Source of the DNA: DASXRU01 sp033856235
GTDB lineage: Bacteria; Acidobacteriota; Blastocatellia; Pyrinomonadales; Pyrinomonadaceae
DNA: 64,000 nt
Direction: 5' to 3'
Assembly (NCBI GenBank): GCA_033856235.1
Contig: JAWVFI010000068.1
Location: 10,008 to 74,007 of the forward strand
Shown here: positions 1 through 9,441 of the stretch, in pieces
Layout: each line of letters begins with the position of its first letter
How positions within the stretch are numbered: the first letter of the stretch is position 1
Program-made: the position numbers and the translations under genes
The notes under the pieces: model-generated
What the model was told of the DNA's origin: nothing
Databases searched by the model: none
What the model saw: the letters and a program-made list of their open reading frames with translations, nothing else

Positions 1-1
1 T

Positions 2-1522
2 TTTCAGGGCGTCACCACTGATGACGTGATTTACCTGATCATGACCGATCGCTTCGCCGACGGGGATCAGTCGAACAACGCGCCCGTTGATGCTCCCGCT
101 GCCGCGAATGATCGAAAGAACCCGCGTGCTTATCATGGCGGCGATCTGCGCGGTGTTATCAATAAGCTTCCCTACTTCAAAGAACTCGGGGTGACCGCCC
201 TGTGGCTGACTCCCTGGTATGACAACTGGAACGGAGTGAATAACTGCGGCAAGTCCTGGTGTCCAAATACTTACTATCACGGCTATCACGCTATTGATTA
301 TTACGCGGTAGAGGATCGCTTTGGCGATATGGCGACGCTTCGCGAGCTAGTCGAGAAAGCGCATGCGTTGGGTTTGAAGGTCATTCAGGATCAGGTGGCC
401 AATCACGTGGGTTCTGAGCATCCTTGGGTAAAGGATCCACCGCTCGACAATTGGTTTCATGGCACGCTCGCGCAGCACGACGTCAACACGTTTAGAAATA
501 GTGTGTTGCTTTCGCCTCACGGCAATCACGACGAATTCCGCAACACGCTTGACGGCTGGTTCAGCGACGACCTGCCGGACCTGAACCAGGAAGAGCCGGA
601 AGTGGCGCGGTACGAGATACAAAACTCACTTTGGTGGATCGGCATGACCGGGCTCGACGCGATTCGCCAGGACACGATCCAATACATGCCCCGCCCATTC
701 ATCCGTGACTTGTCTAGTGCCTTGCATCGCCAGTATCCGAAGATGTGGATGGTAGGAGAAGTGTTCGAACGCGATGCAGCGCAAACCGCTTTCTTTATCG
801 GCGGCCACACCGGCTGGGATGGCGTGGACACCAGGCTTGATTCGGTTTTCGATTTTGCGCTCTGGAACACTTCGCTGCTGGCGTTTACGAATAAAGTGCC
901 GATGCGGGCGCTTCGCGATCAGATGAAATACGACGCGCTCTACCCTAATCCGTTAGGAATCACGACCCTGACAAACAATCACGACACGCCCCGTTTCATG
1001 TCGCTCGAAGGCGCGACACTTGAAGGCGCCATGATGCACATCGCGTTCACGCTCAGCGTCCGTGGCATACCGCAACTCTATTCCGGCGAAGAGATTGCCA
1101 TGGAAGGGAAGGAAGATCCGGACAACCGCCGCGACTTTCCCGGAGGGTTCCCCGGTGACGCGCGCTCAGCTTTCACGGCGGAGGGGCGGAGGCCTAAAGA
1201 ACAGCAGATGTATGAGTGGACGCGTTCATGGATAAGGCTGAGATCTGAACATTCGGCCATCAGGCAGGGGCGTCTAATCGATCTCTTTTATGACGACGAT
1301 GCCTACGTGTTTGCGCGTCAGGATAAGAATGAGACGGTAGTTATAGCGATCAATCGTGCCGATAAAGAGAAGACAGTAACGGTGCCTGCGGGCGCCATGG
1401 GGTTGAGACGTGGGGTCGACGTGATGAATCTGATTGGAGTGTCCGGCAGCAGTCGCGTCACGAATGGCAGCGCAACCCTGTCTCTGGCTAAAACTTCGGC
1501 ATCGGCCCTTGTGGTGCGCTAG
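2..1522 (+). CDS. GH13 alpha-amylase family enzyme, cyclomaltodextrinase/neopullulanase-like (5' end outside window)
   Basis: The reading frame is open from base 2, where it reads FQGVTTDDVIYLIMTDRF, so the GTG at 26 is internal and the N-terminus lies upstream of the window. The same words open the catalytic domain of the paralogue at 3303-5306 (FQGFSPADVMYLAMIDRF). The four GH13 regions are visible: QVANHVG, AIRQDTIQYM with the nucleophile Asp, VGEVFERD with the acid/base Glu, and TNNHDTPR. A small beta C-domain follows the barrel. Family knowledge: these enzymes hydrolyse alpha-1,4 (some alpha-1,6) bonds in cyclodextrins, pullulan or maltodextrins. It stands directly before malQ in an alpha-glucan locus. 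Whether it has the N-terminal domain and signal peptide of its paralogue cannot be seen. Exact substrate is not determined. Confidence 0.9.
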   Translation, partial: FQGVTTDDVIYLIMTDRFADGDQSNNAPVDAPAAANDRKNPRAYHGGDLRGVINKLPYFKELGVTALWLTPWYDNWNGVNNCGKSWCPNTYYHGYHAIDYYAVEDRFGDMATLRELVEKAHALGLKVIQDQVANHVGSEHPWVKDPPLDNWFHGTLAQHDVNTFRNSVLLSPHGNHDEFRNTLDGWFSDDLPDLNQEEPEVARYEIQNSLWWIGMTGLDAIRQDTIQYMPRPFIRDLSSALHRQYPKMWMVGEVFERDAAQTAFFIGGHTGWDGVDTRLDSVFDFALWNTSLLAFTNKVPMRALRDQMKYDALYPNPLGITTLTNNHDTPRFMSLEGATLEGAMMHIAFTLSVRGIPQLYSGEEIAMEGKEDPDNRRDFPGGFPGDARSAFTAEGRRPKEQQMYEWTRSWIRLRSEHSAIRQGRLIDLFYDDDAYVFARQDKNETVVIAINRADKEKTVTVPAGAMGLRRGVDVMNLIGVSGSSRVTNGSATLSLAKTSASALVVR

Positions 1523-1524
1523 TT

Positions 1525-1681
1525 CGCGGCTGTGCCGTCTGATGTGCGGAAGGTCTCTGACCTTCCGAGGATCGTCACTAAATCCTTGGGGCTTTGCCCA
1601 GATTTTGGGCGCAGCCCAGATGTTAAGAAGGCGAGTACGGTGGGGCGCAGCCACCACCGCACCTCAGACGGCACAGCCGCG
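1525..1681. repeat. Fold-back element, GCGGCT core family, copy 1
   Basis: The arms at 1525-1549 and 1657-1681 are inverted copies with one mismatch in 25 (core CGGCTGTGCCGTCTGATG). Smaller inverted words lie inside. It starts 2 bases after the amylase stop codon. Related copies are at 6298-6457 and 42273-42422. It could act as a transcript 3'-end hairpin or be a non-autonomous mobile palindrome. Confidence 0.85.
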
Positions 1682-1762
1682 ATACCCAGCGTGAAAGGCA
1701 GGGTATCAGTTTCGCTTGGCTGCCATGACATCTTTCTCTGACCAGGGACTTGAAGAATTAAA

Positions 1763-3313
1763 ATGATCTTCCCGAGATCCAGCGGCACTCTCCTTCATCC
1801 GACTTCATTGCCGGGGCCCTTCGGCATTGGCGATCTCGGACCGGAAGCGTATGCCTTTGCCGATTTCCTGGAGGGTAGCGGTCAAAGTCTTTGGCAAGTC
1901 TTGCCCCTCGGACCAACCGGTTACGGCGATTCGCCATATGCGTGCTACTCGGCTTTCGCCGGCAACACTCTGCTCATCAGCCCCGAGCAGTTGATCACCG
2001 AAGCACTACTCTCGCGGTCTGACTTGCCATCCCTGACTTCACTGGCGAGCGAAGCCGTGGACTTTGCCCAGGCGCATGCTCTGAAAGACGATCTGTTGTG
2101 GAAAGCTTACGAGCGTTACAAGCGGACTACGGACACAGTTCTGCGAAGTGCTTTTGAAACCTTCGCTCAGCAACACGCCGACTGGCTGGAAGACTATGCG
2201 TTGTTTCGCGCGCTGAAAGATGCCCACGGCGGCATCGCCTGGAATCATTGGGAGCCGGGATTGGTACGCCGCACGCCCGCGGCGCTGGCGCGCGCTCGCG
2301 AGGAGTTGCGGGACCAGGTTGAAGCGCAGATGTTTTATCAGTTCCTCTTTTTTCGCCAGTGGTTTGCTCTGAAGAATTACTGCAACGAGCGCGGCATCCA
2401 AGTGGTCGGTGACCTGCCGATTTTCGTCGCCCACGACTCGGCCGATGTCTGGACCAATCCCGAAGAGTTTAAGTTGGACAAAAATGGAACTCCGCTGGTG
2501 GTCGCCGGTGTTCCGCCTGACTACTTCAGCACGACCGGCCAGCTCTGGGGCAATCCCCTCTACAACTGGGAGCGAATGCTGGACGATGGATTCAAGTGGT
2601 GGATTGAGCGAGTGCGGGCCACGCTCAAGGTGGTTGATATTGTGCGAGTCGATCACTTTCGCGGCTTTGCGGCGTGTTGGGAAATTCCGGGCGGTGATAA
2701 GACCGCCGAGCGCGGCGAGTGGGTGGAGGCGCCGGGAAGGGAATTATTCGCCGCGATCCGCAAGGCGCTGGGCGAGTTGCCGATTATCGCCGAAGACCTC
2801 GGCGTGATTACGCCCGACGTGGTCGCCCTGCGCGAGGAGTTCGGTTTTCCCGGCATGCGAATTTTGCAGTTTGGCTTTGGCAGCGATACGAAGAATATTG
2901 ATCTCCCACACAACTACGCGCCGAACGTCGCAGCCTACACCGGCACACACGACAACGACACAACTGTCGGCTGGTTTCGCAGCGTCGCCGGCGGAGGCTC
3001 GACGAGAACTGCAAAACAGATCGAGCGCGAACGCACGTTTTGCCTGAACTATTTGAACACCGCTGGCAAAGAGATTCACTGGGACTTCATTCGCGCCGTG
3101 CAGGCATCGGTCGCGAATACGGCGGTTGTTCCTTTGCAGGATGTGCTGGGCCTGGGCACCGAAGCGCGCATGAATCTTCCCAACAGCACTGAAGGCAATT
3201 GGTCGTGGCGGTTTCAGCCGGGCGCGCTGACGAGCAAACTCGCCACGCGTTTGCGAGCATTGACTGAGTTGTATGGCCGAGATCACGTGAGGAGAATCAA
3301 CGGTGCTGATTAA
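1763..3313 (+). CDS. malQ: 4-alpha-glucanotransferase (amylomaltase)
   Basis: A 516-residue GH77 protein of normal bacterial amylomaltase length, cytoplasmic (no signal peptide). It transfers 4-alpha-glucan segments between maltodextrins, releasing glucose and making longer chains for other enzymes. The start is diagnostic (SGTLLHPTSLPGPFGIGDLG). The catalytic motifs are VRVDHFRGF with the nucleophile Asp, IIAEDLGVI with the acid/base Glu, and TGTHDNDT with the transition-state Asp. It lies between two GH13 paralogues and overlaps the start of the next ORF by 11 bases, so co-transcription is likely. The combination with amylases, glucoamylase and glucokinase points to maltodextrin utilisation. 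Identification is firm. Confidence 0.97.
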   Translation: MIFPRSSGTLLHPTSLPGPFGIGDLGPEAYAFADFLEGSGQSLWQVLPLGPTGYGDSPYACYSAFAGNTLLISPEQLITEALLSRSDLPSLTSLASEAVDFAQAHALKDDLLWKAYERYKRTTDTVLRSAFETFAQQHADWLEDYALFRALKDAHGGIAWNHWEPGLVRRTPAALARAREELRDQVEAQMFYQFLFFRQWFALKNYCNERGIQVVGDLPIFVAHDSADVWTNPEEFKLDKNGTPLVVAGVPPDYFSTTGQLWGNPLYNWERMLDDGFKWWIERVRATLKVVDIVRVDHFRGFAACWEIPGGDKTAERGEWVEAPGRELFAAIRKALGELPIIAEDLGVITPDVVALREEFGFPGMRILQFGFGSDTKNIDLPHNYAPNVAAYTGTHDNDTTVGWFRSVAGGGSTRTAKQIERERTFCLNYLNTAGKEIHWDFIRAVQASVANTAVVPLQDVLGLGTEARMNLPNSTEGNWSWRFQPGALTSKLATRLRALTELYGRDHVRRINGAD

Positions 3314-5306
3314 ATGCAAAGTATGCAAAGCGATCTCGCAAAGAAACGCAAAGGGAACTTTCAGCTTTGCGAACTTTGCGCGAACCTTCGCGCCCTTTGC
3401 GCTTAAATTCATTGTTGCGCCAATTGTGGTTCTATTCATTGGAGCACCTTTTTGCGTAGCACAATCTGCGCCGAAGGTACTCAAAGTCGAGCCGCCAAGC
3501 TGGTGGGCCGGGAGCTCGGTTATTCCAGTCAGACTATTAATTCGTGGCCGAGATTTCAAAGGCGCGCAGGTACAGGCCATCGGCTCGGGCTGGCGTGTGG
3601 TTGGACAACCCACAGTTAACGAACTGGGAACATATTTATTCGTTGACGTCGCTATCGCGCCGCGTGCAAGGCCCGGCCCGCGCCAGCTGATAATTACGAC
3701 ACGGGAAAAGGCGTCATCTTTTTCGTTCGCACAGGCGGCCTTTGAAATTCTCCCGCCGCTAAATCGTTCCGGCCGTTTCCAAGGTTTTTCCCCCGCTGAT
3801 GTGATGTACCTGGCCATGATCGACCGCTTCAGCGATGGCGATCCGTCTAACAACAACCCGCCACAATCGCAGGGTATCTACGACCGCAAGAATAAGTTCT
3901 ATTACCACGGCGGCGATCTTCAGGGCGTGATTGATCGCCTGCCCTATCTGAAGGATCTTGGCGTCACTGCGGTGTGGCTTACTCCCTGGTATGACAACTA
4001 TGATCGTCCGAACCAAATCGAATTAAAGGACGATAAACCAAGCACCGGATTTCATGGTTATAACCCCCAGGACTTTTACGGCGTCGAGGAACACTTCGGC
4101 ACGCTGGCAAAATTGCGCGAGTTAGTTGATGCGGCGCATCGCTCAGGTATCAAGATCATCCAGGACGAGGTAGTTAATCACACCGGACCTTATCACCCCT
4201 GGGTCGACGATCCGCCCACGCCGACGTGGTTCAATGGCACTAAAGCCAATCATCTGAAAAACGTCTTTCAAACCTGGGTGCTGCACGACGCGCGCCCGGT
4301 GGAACGATTGAAACGCGAAACCATGGAAGGTTGGTTCCTCGACTTTCTGCCCGATCTTAATCAAAACGATCCAGAGGTTGCTCGTTATCTGATTCAAAAC
4401 AGCCTGTGGTGGATCGGCACCACGGGCCTCGACGGCATTCGTATGGATACATGGCAATATGTGCCAAACACTTTCTGGCGTGACTGGAACGCGGCTTTAA
4501 AAAAGGAGTTTCCAAATCTCAAAGTGGTGGGCGAGGTGAAGGACGGCGACGTGGTCCATACTTCCTTTTTCCAGGGAGGGCGAACGCGTTTTGATGGCGT
4601 GGATTCCGGGCTCGATTCACTGCTCGACTTCCCGCTTTTTTATTCGATTCGGCACGCGTTCGCCGAAGGGCAGGGCCTTGATGAAATTCCGAAGACGCTG
4701 GCGAAGGACTATCTTTATAACAACTCGGCGATTCTGGTAGCGCTGCTGGGCGGACACGACGATGGCCGCTTCATGAGTGAAAAGGGTGCGACTATCGCAG
4801 GTCTGAAATTGGCGAACGCATTTGTGCTCACCACGCGCGGCGTCCCGCAGCTCTACTACGGCGATGAAATCGCGATGACTGGCGCCGACGAGCCCACCAC
4901 GCGTGGCGATTTCCCCGGAGGTTTCGCCGGCGACAAACGAAATGCGTTCTCGCAGCAGGGACGCACCAGGGAAGAGGAAGATTTGTTCCAGTACATCCGC
5001 ACCCTGACGCGTTTGCATACCGAGCTGGCGCCACTGGGACGAGGCCAGCTGATAAACCTGCATGTCTCGGAGCAGCAGTATGCTTATGCACGGAAAATAG
5101 GGAGCGAAGTCGCCATCATCGTAATTAACAATGATACAAAGTCCGCGAATTTTGAAGTTGATGTCAAACCAACGGGTCTTGGAGATGGCGTTTTACTGGT
5201 CGATAGACTTGGCCAATTGACTGGGGTTCGAATCAGCACCGGAAAGGTAAAAACAACGTTGCCGCCACGTTCCGCTTCGTTGTTCGTACCGCGCCAGCGT
5301 CTTTGA
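3303..5306 (+). CDS. GH13 cyclomaltodextrinase/neopullulanase-like enzyme, exported
   Basis: 667 residues from a GTG at 3303 that overlaps malQ. A hydrophobic stretch (residues about 35-52, ending FCVAQS) looks like a signal peptide. Then comes a domain resembling the N-terminal domain of SusA-type cyclomaltodextrinases (KVLKVEPPSWWAGSS), then the GH13 barrel from about residue 160: DEVVNHTG, GIRMDTWQY (nucleophile Asp), VGEVKDGD (Glu) and LLGGHDDGR, where the usual NHD is GHD. The first 30 codons are made from a CAAAG-rich fold-back (3315-3405), so the true start may be a later TTG or GTG near the hydrophobic stretch. It is a clear paralogue of the partial gene at the left edge. Role inferred: periplasmic or surface breakdown of branched or cyclic alpha-glucans. 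Confidence 0.9.
   Translation: MLIKCKVCKAISQRNAKGTFSFANFARTFAPFALKFIVAPIVVLFIGAPFCVAQSAPKVLKVEPPSWWAGSSVIPVRLLIRGRDFKGAQVQAIGSGWRVVGQPTVNELGTYLFVDVAIAPRARPGPRQLIITTREKASSFSFAQAAFEILPPLNRSGRFQGFSPADVMYLAMIDRFSDGDPSNNNPPQSQGIYDRKNKFYYHGGDLQGVIDRLPYLKDLGVTAVWLTPWYDNYDRPNQIELKDDKPSTGFHGYNPQDFYGVEEHFGTLAKLRELVDAAHRSGIKIIQDEVVNHTGPYHPWVDDPPTPTWFNGTKANHLKNVFQTWVLHDARPVERLKRETMEGWFLDFLPDLNQNDPEVARYLIQNSLWWIGTTGLDGIRMDTWQYVPNTFWRDWNAALKKEFPNLKVVGEVKDGDVVHTSFFQGGRTRFDGVDSGLDSLLDFPLFYSIRHAFAEGQGLDEIPKTLAKDYLYNNSAILVALLGGHDDGRFMSEKGATIAGLKLANAFVLTTRGVPQLYYGDEIAMTGADEPTTRGDFPGGFAGDKRNAFSQQGRTREEEDLFQYIRTLTRLHTELAPLGRGQLINLHVSEQQYAYARKIGSEVAIIVINNDTKSANFEVDVKPTGLGDGVLLVDRLGQLTGVRISTGKVKTTLPPRSASLFVPRQRL
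3315..3405. repeat. CAAAG/CTTTG-rich imperfect fold-back overlapping a gene start
   Basis: Repeated CGCAAAG words on the left side face CTTTGCG words on the right (for example CGCAAAGGGAA against CGCCCTTTGCG). It is read in frame as the first residues of the GH13 ORF, which makes that N-terminus doubtful. Confidence 0.5.
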
Positions 5307-5322
5307 ACGTCGACGCGGTTTG

Positions 5323-5492
5323 CGGCTTTGCCGCCGCACAGTGCGGAACCGCTGCGCCTTTCCGGCCGGGCCTTTTTTTGAGTGTTACCAAAGGCTGTGC
5401 CTCTCGTAGGACTGAGGCAGCGTCTCAGAAGAATCATTCAGTGACAGTGCGGTAAGGCAGAGCCTTACCGCACTGTGCGGCGGCAAAGCCGC
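5323..5492. repeat. Fold-back element, GCGGCT core family, copy 2 (perfect arms)
   Basis: The arms at 5323-5347 and 5468-5492 are perfect 25-base inverted copies. It begins 16 bases after the GH13 stop and fills most of the 232-base gap to the SDR gene. This subtype ends ..CCGCACAGTGCGG and resembles the copy at 61001-61107. Confidence 0.85.
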
Positions 5493-5538
5493 GAAGAATC
5501 GGACTTAGAGCATCTCGCAGCTAGAGCCACAATTATCA

Positions 5539-6264
5539 ATGGGGATAAAGAACAAACCTTTTTCCGAACAGGTCGCCATCGTCACTGGCGGCGGCAGCGG
5601 AATTGGCCGCGCTTTCACCGAGGCACTCGCGGGCGCAGGCGCCAAAGTGGTTATTGCTTCGCGGCGAAAGGATGTTTTGCGCCGTGCGGCGGACGAGATA
5701 AATTCAAGGTCTGGTTCAGAACGGGTCTTTCCGTATGAATTCGACATCCGCAAGCGCCCGCAGATCGACGACCTGGCCGGCCATGTATTTGAGCGTTGGC
5801 AAACAATCGATGTGCTGGTCAACAACTCTGGTCTGGCGGTACCGGAGACTGTGGAAGAGGTCACGGATGAAGGTTGGGACACGGTCATGGAGACGAACCT
5901 GCGTGGCGTAATGCAGTTGGTTCGCGCCGTCCTGCCACACATGCGCGCCAATGATTTCGGCGATATCGTGAACGTTTCGTCGCAGGCCGGCAAACATGGC
6001 TACGCCGACGTGCCTTCGTATTGCGCGTCGAAGTTTGGTCTATTGGGTTACGCGGAGGCTCTACGCGATCACGTGCGCAAGATTGGCGCGAATATTCGCG
6101 TCTTCAACTTTTGTCCCGGACTGGTCGATGTGGAAAACACCGGCAGAGAGCAAACGCCGCGCGAGGGTTTCATTCATGTAGCCAACCTGGCGCGCACGCT
6201 AATGTATGCGCTGTCCCTCGATCGGAATGTAGTACTGGAAGATATCAACATCTACGCACGATAG
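5539..6264 (+). CDS. Short-chain dehydrogenase/reductase
   Basis: 241 residues, typical classical SDR length. It has the Rossmann motif TGGGSGIGRAF near residue 17, the structural NNSGLA motif near residue 94, a catalytic Ser in VNVSSQAG and the YCASKFG (YxxxK) pair near residue 161. It is cytoplasmic and uses NAD(P)H; Arg residues after the second strand (ASRRKD) suggest NADP(H) preference. The substrate cannot be told. It sits alone between two fold-back elements inside the alpha-glucan locus, with no obvious role in glucan breakdown. Confidence 0.93.
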   Translation: MGIKNKPFSEQVAIVTGGGSGIGRAFTEALAGAGAKVVIASRRKDVLRRAADEINSRSGSERVFPYEFDIRKRPQIDDLAGHVFERWQTIDVLVNNSGLAVPETVEEVTDEGWDTVMETNLRGVMQLVRAVLPHMRANDFGDIVNVSSQAGKHGYADVPSYCASKFGLLGYAEALRDHVRKIGANIRVFNFCPGLVDVENTGREQTPREGFIHVANLARTLMYALSLDRNVVLEDINIYAR

Positions 6265-6297
6265 AGAAGTATAGAAGAGAGACGGCGGCTGCACTTC

Positions 6298-6457
6298 CGG
6301 CTGTGCCGCCTGATGTGCGGAAGGTCTATGACCTGCCGAGAAGCTGGCGATAACCAGGGCTGCGCCCTTGATTTGAGAATTTCAAGGGCGTAGTCCCAGA
6401 GAAATAGCGTGCGTGCCGGAAGGTCATAGACCTTCCGCACATCAGGCGGCATAGCCG
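6298..6457. repeat. Fold-back element, GCGGCT core family, copy 3
   Basis: The arms at 6298-6333 and 6421-6457 are inverted copies of about 36 bases with one mismatch (core GGTCTATGACCT joined to GCCGCCTGATGTGCGG). It lies between the SDR stop and the sugar permease start. The arms are longer than in copy 1. Confidence 0.85.
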
Positions 6458-6500
6458 AAACGAAGACGGCTGATTCACGGCGTTCCATGGAGGACTACAA

Positions 6501-7898
6501 ATGCAAAAACCACGCTTAAGCTTTTGGCAGATATGGAACATGAGCTTTGGATTCCTCGGCATCCAATTTGGCTGGGGGCTGCAAATCGCCAACATGAGCC
6601 CGATCTACAAGTACCTGGGGGCTGAAGAGAGCACGCTTCCTTATCTGTGGCTTGCTGGTCCCATCACGGGCCTCATCGTCCAGCCCATAATCGGCTCAAT
6701 GAGTGACCGGACCTGGAACCGCTTCGGACGTCGCCGTCCTTTCTTTCTTGTCGGTGCAGTCGTCGCAAGTGTCGGGCTCTTCTTCATGCCTAACTCCGGC
6801 GCGATCTGGATGGCGGCCGGACTACTCTGGGTGCTCGATGCCAGTATCAACATCACCATGGAACCGTTCCGGGCCTTCGTCGCCGATAAACTGCCCGAGG
6901 AACAACGGACGCTCGGCTTTGTGATGCAAAGCTTTTTCATCGGTATAGGCCAGACACTCGCTAATGCATTGCCTATTCTCCTCACTGCAGTCGGCGTGAC
7001 GGGTGTACTGGCGAGCGGCATCCCGGTGACGACGGAGTACGCCTTCAAGATTGGCGCCGTCGTTTTTCTTCTGGCGGTAGTATGGACGGTAACCACTACC
7101 AAAGAATATCCGCCCGAGGACATTGCCGAATTTGAGCGGATGAAGCGCGAGAGCAGCGGAGTGCTCGGTGGCTTTCGGGAGATTTTTTCATCGGTCAGGG
7201 AAATGCCTAAGACGATGAAGCAACTCGCAGTCGTCCAGTTTTTCACGTGGTTCGCGCTGCCGTGCATGTGGCAGTTTTTCGGCCTGGCCGTCGCGCGACA
7301 GGCTTTCGGGGCGTCCGACGCCAGCGCGCGGGGATTCAAGGAAGGAACGGAGTGGGGCGGACTTTGCTTTGCCGTCTATAACATTGTTTGTTTTGCGATA
7401 GCCTTTCTGCTGCCCGCCTTTGCAAAAGCGACGAGCCGTAAGACCGTTCATGCCATCGCACTTTTCTGCGGTGGCCTCGGTCTTCTTTCCGTGTACTTCA
7501 TTCAGAACAAATATGGGTTCTGGCTCTCAATGGCCGGCGTTGGCATTGCCTGGGCCTCGATCCTCTCCATGCCTTACGTGATGCTCTCTACTGCCGTGCC
7601 GCCGATGCGTATGGGAATCTATATGGGTGTCTTCAACCTGTTCATTGTGATTCCACAGGTCGTCATGTCGTTCATCATGCCGCCGCTTATTAACAACGTC
7701 ATCGGTGAAAATCCAGTCCGCATAGTGATGATCGGCGGGGCGAGCCTTCTGGTGGCGGCGCTATCTGTCTTCATAGTGGACGATACACAGAAACCCGTTC
7801 CGATCCGTAGCGTGCTGCGTGCCGACGAACACGAGCTACTGACTACGACTGGAACAGCGCAACCGGTGCCCAGCACGGGGTTGATTGACAGGGAGTGA
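6501..7898 (+). CDS. MFS sugar transporter, GPH/SUC-type (maltose/sucrose-like permease)
   Basis: 465 residues with about 12 hydrophobic segments. The N-terminal signature is that of the sucrose/maltose symporter branch: FWQIWNMSFGFLGIQFGWGLQ, then SDRTWNRFGRRRPF in the first cytoplasmic loop. Family knowledge: proton or cation symport of disaccharides and small maltodextrins across the inner membrane. An SD-like GGAGG (6489-6493) precedes the ATG. The amylases and MalQ around it suggest maltose or maltodextrin as cargo, which would feed the glucokinase encoded downstream. Substrate is inferred from context only. Confidence 0.9.
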   Translation: MQKPRLSFWQIWNMSFGFLGIQFGWGLQIANMSPIYKYLGAEESTLPYLWLAGPITGLIVQPIIGSMSDRTWNRFGRRRPFFLVGAVVASVGLFFMPNSGAIWMAAGLLWVLDASINITMEPFRAFVADKLPEEQRTLGFVMQSFFIGIGQTLANALPILLTAVGVTGVLASGIPVTTEYAFKIGAVVFLLAVVWTVTTTKEYPPEDIAEFERMKRESSGVLGGFREIFSSVREMPKTMKQLAVVQFFTWFALPCMWQFFGLAVARQAFGASDASARGFKEGTEWGGLCFAVYNIVCFAIAFLLPAFAKATSRKTVHAIALFCGGLGLLSVYFIQNKYGFWLSMAGVGIAWASILSMPYVMLSTAVPPMRMGIYMGVFNLFIVIPQVVMSFIMPPLINNVIGENPVRIVMIGGASLLVAALSVFIVDDTQKPVPIRSVLRADEHELLTTTGTAQPVPSTGLIDRE

Positions 7899-7990
7899 GT
7901 TCGGCAGAGCAGCCTCGTTTTTAAGCCCGCTTCTCGGGGTTTTGGCAGGTCGGCTCCTGCGAGTACGGGTGTGAATTAATGGAGACATCG

Positions 7991-9430
7991 ATGAAGTTGC
8001 GAAAAAGAGCAGGTCAAACGGGCAGGACTCTTCTTCTTGCGGTTTTTCTGGCCGTCTTCGGCTGTCAGGGAATCGCCACGCAACAATCAGGTCGCGACGT
8101 CTCGAAGGAAACAGCGCGGCCGACGCGCGCCTGGGTGCGCGAGGGCGTTGTCTATGAAATCTACCCGCGCGCGTTCTCGCCTCAGGGAAACTTCAATGGC
8201 ATTACCGCACGGCTCGACGATCTTAAAGAGCTGGGCGTAACCATACTCTGGCTAATGCCCATCCATCCCATCGGCCAGGAAAAGAAGAAGGGCACTATTG
8301 GCAGCCCTTACGCCGTCCGCGATTACTTCGGCATCAATCCTGATTACGGCACCAAAGAAGATTTCAAAAAGTTGATTGCCGAAGCGCACCGGCGCGGTAT
8401 GAAGGTGATCATCGACATCGTGGCGAATCACACTTCCTGGGACAGCGTGATGATGAAGTGGCCGGATTATTACGAACACGATGCCGCCGGCCACATCACC
8501 TTTCCGCATGATTGGAGCGACGTCGCGGAGCTGAATTACTCAAACTCGCGGCTCCGACAATACATGACAGACATGCTGAAGTATTGGCTGCGCGAGTTCG
8601 ACCTTGATGGTTTTCGTTGTGACGTCGCTGAAGAAGTGCCCACCGATTTCTGGGAAAACGCGCGCGCGGAGTTGGAGAAGATCAAACCCGACATCGCCAT
8701 GCTGGCGGAAGGCCACAAGCCCGAGTTGTTGATCAAAGCTTTCGACTTTGATTATTCGTGGCCGCTCCATAGCGCCTTGACCAAGGTATTGCAGGGACGC
8801 GGCCGCGCCTCCGATTTGCGCTCGGAATGGGAAAACGAGTTCAACGAATTTCCCCGCGGTTCCCTGCACCTGCGTTTCTCTGACAATCACGACGAGCGTC
8901 GCGCCATAGCGAGGTTTGGAGAACCGGCCGCGCTGGCGGCATCGGCCCTGATGTTAACGCTCGATGGGGTGCCGCTGATTTATAACGGCATGGAAGTTGG
9001 CGATACGACGGAATCGGGTGCGCCGGCACTGTTCGAGAAGCTGCCAATCTTCTGGTCCATCGCCGAAAGACGTCCCGAGTTTCCGCGTTTCTACAAACAA
9101 ATGATGGCGCTGCGGCGTTCGAGCAATGCGCTCAGACGCGGCTCGCTGGTGTGGCTGCGGAATTCTGATGAGGGGCGTATCTTGACGTTCCTGCGACGTG
9201 CAGAAGATGAAGAAGTGCTGGTAACAATCAATCTCACGAATCGACCGTTCTTCGGGTCAATTGAAGTGGGTACCACGTCAGCTTTTGTGGATGTTACTCC
9301 CGAGGTTGGCCAGCCGTTGCCTCCCGATGCTCCGGCGCCGACACCAGCCGCAAGGAAACGCGCAGTTGGCCTTCCCGCGATTTCGCTCGAGGCCTGGGGA
9401 TATCGAGTGTTTCGCCGCTCGTTAAGGTGA
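7991..9430 (+). CDS. GH13 alpha-amylase family lipoprotein
   Basis: 479 residues from ATG 7991. An upstream in-frame ATG at 7979 is less likely, because its own GGAG makes a good SD for 7991. The N-terminus KLRKRAG followed by a hydrophobic run ending VFGCQG is a lipobox, so it is probably an outer-surface or periplasmic lipoprotein. The GH13 motifs are DIVANHTS, GFRCDVAEEV (nucleophile Asp), LAEGHKPE (acid/base Glu) and FSDNHDE. It is shorter than the paralogues at 0-5 kb and lacks their N-terminal domain, so it belongs to a different subfamily. It ends 11 bases before the preferred start of the glucoamylase gene, so the two are probably translated from one message. Confidence 0.92.
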   Translation: MKLRKRAGQTGRTLLLAVFLAVFGCQGIATQQSGRDVSKETARPTRAWVREGVVYEIYPRAFSPQGNFNGITARLDDLKELGVTILWLMPIHPIGQEKKKGTIGSPYAVRDYFGINPDYGTKEDFKKLIAEAHRRGMKVIIDIVANHTSWDSVMMKWPDYYEHDAAGHITFPHDWSDVAELNYSNSRLRQYMTDMLKYWLREFDLDGFRCDVAEEVPTDFWENARAELEKIKPDIAMLAEGHKPELLIKAFDFDYSWPLHSALTKVLQGRGRASDLRSEWENEFNEFPRGSLHLRFSDNHDERRAIARFGEPAALAASALMLTLDGVPLIYNGMEVGDTTESGAPALFEKLPIFWSIAERRPEFPRFYKQMMALRRSSNALRRGSLVWLRNSDEGRILTFLRRAEDEEVLVTINLTNRPFFGSIEVGTTSAFVDVTPEVGQPLPPDAPAPTPAARKRAVGLPAISLEAWGYRVFRRSLR

Positions 9431-9441
9431 GCAGCTTAATC

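Noticed and set aside
2744..3856. Long minus-strand ORF of 370 codons opposite malQ and the GH13 gene
   Set aside because: It is antisense to two clear enzymes, shows no family motifs and has an Arg/Ala-rich composition typical of GC-rich shadows.
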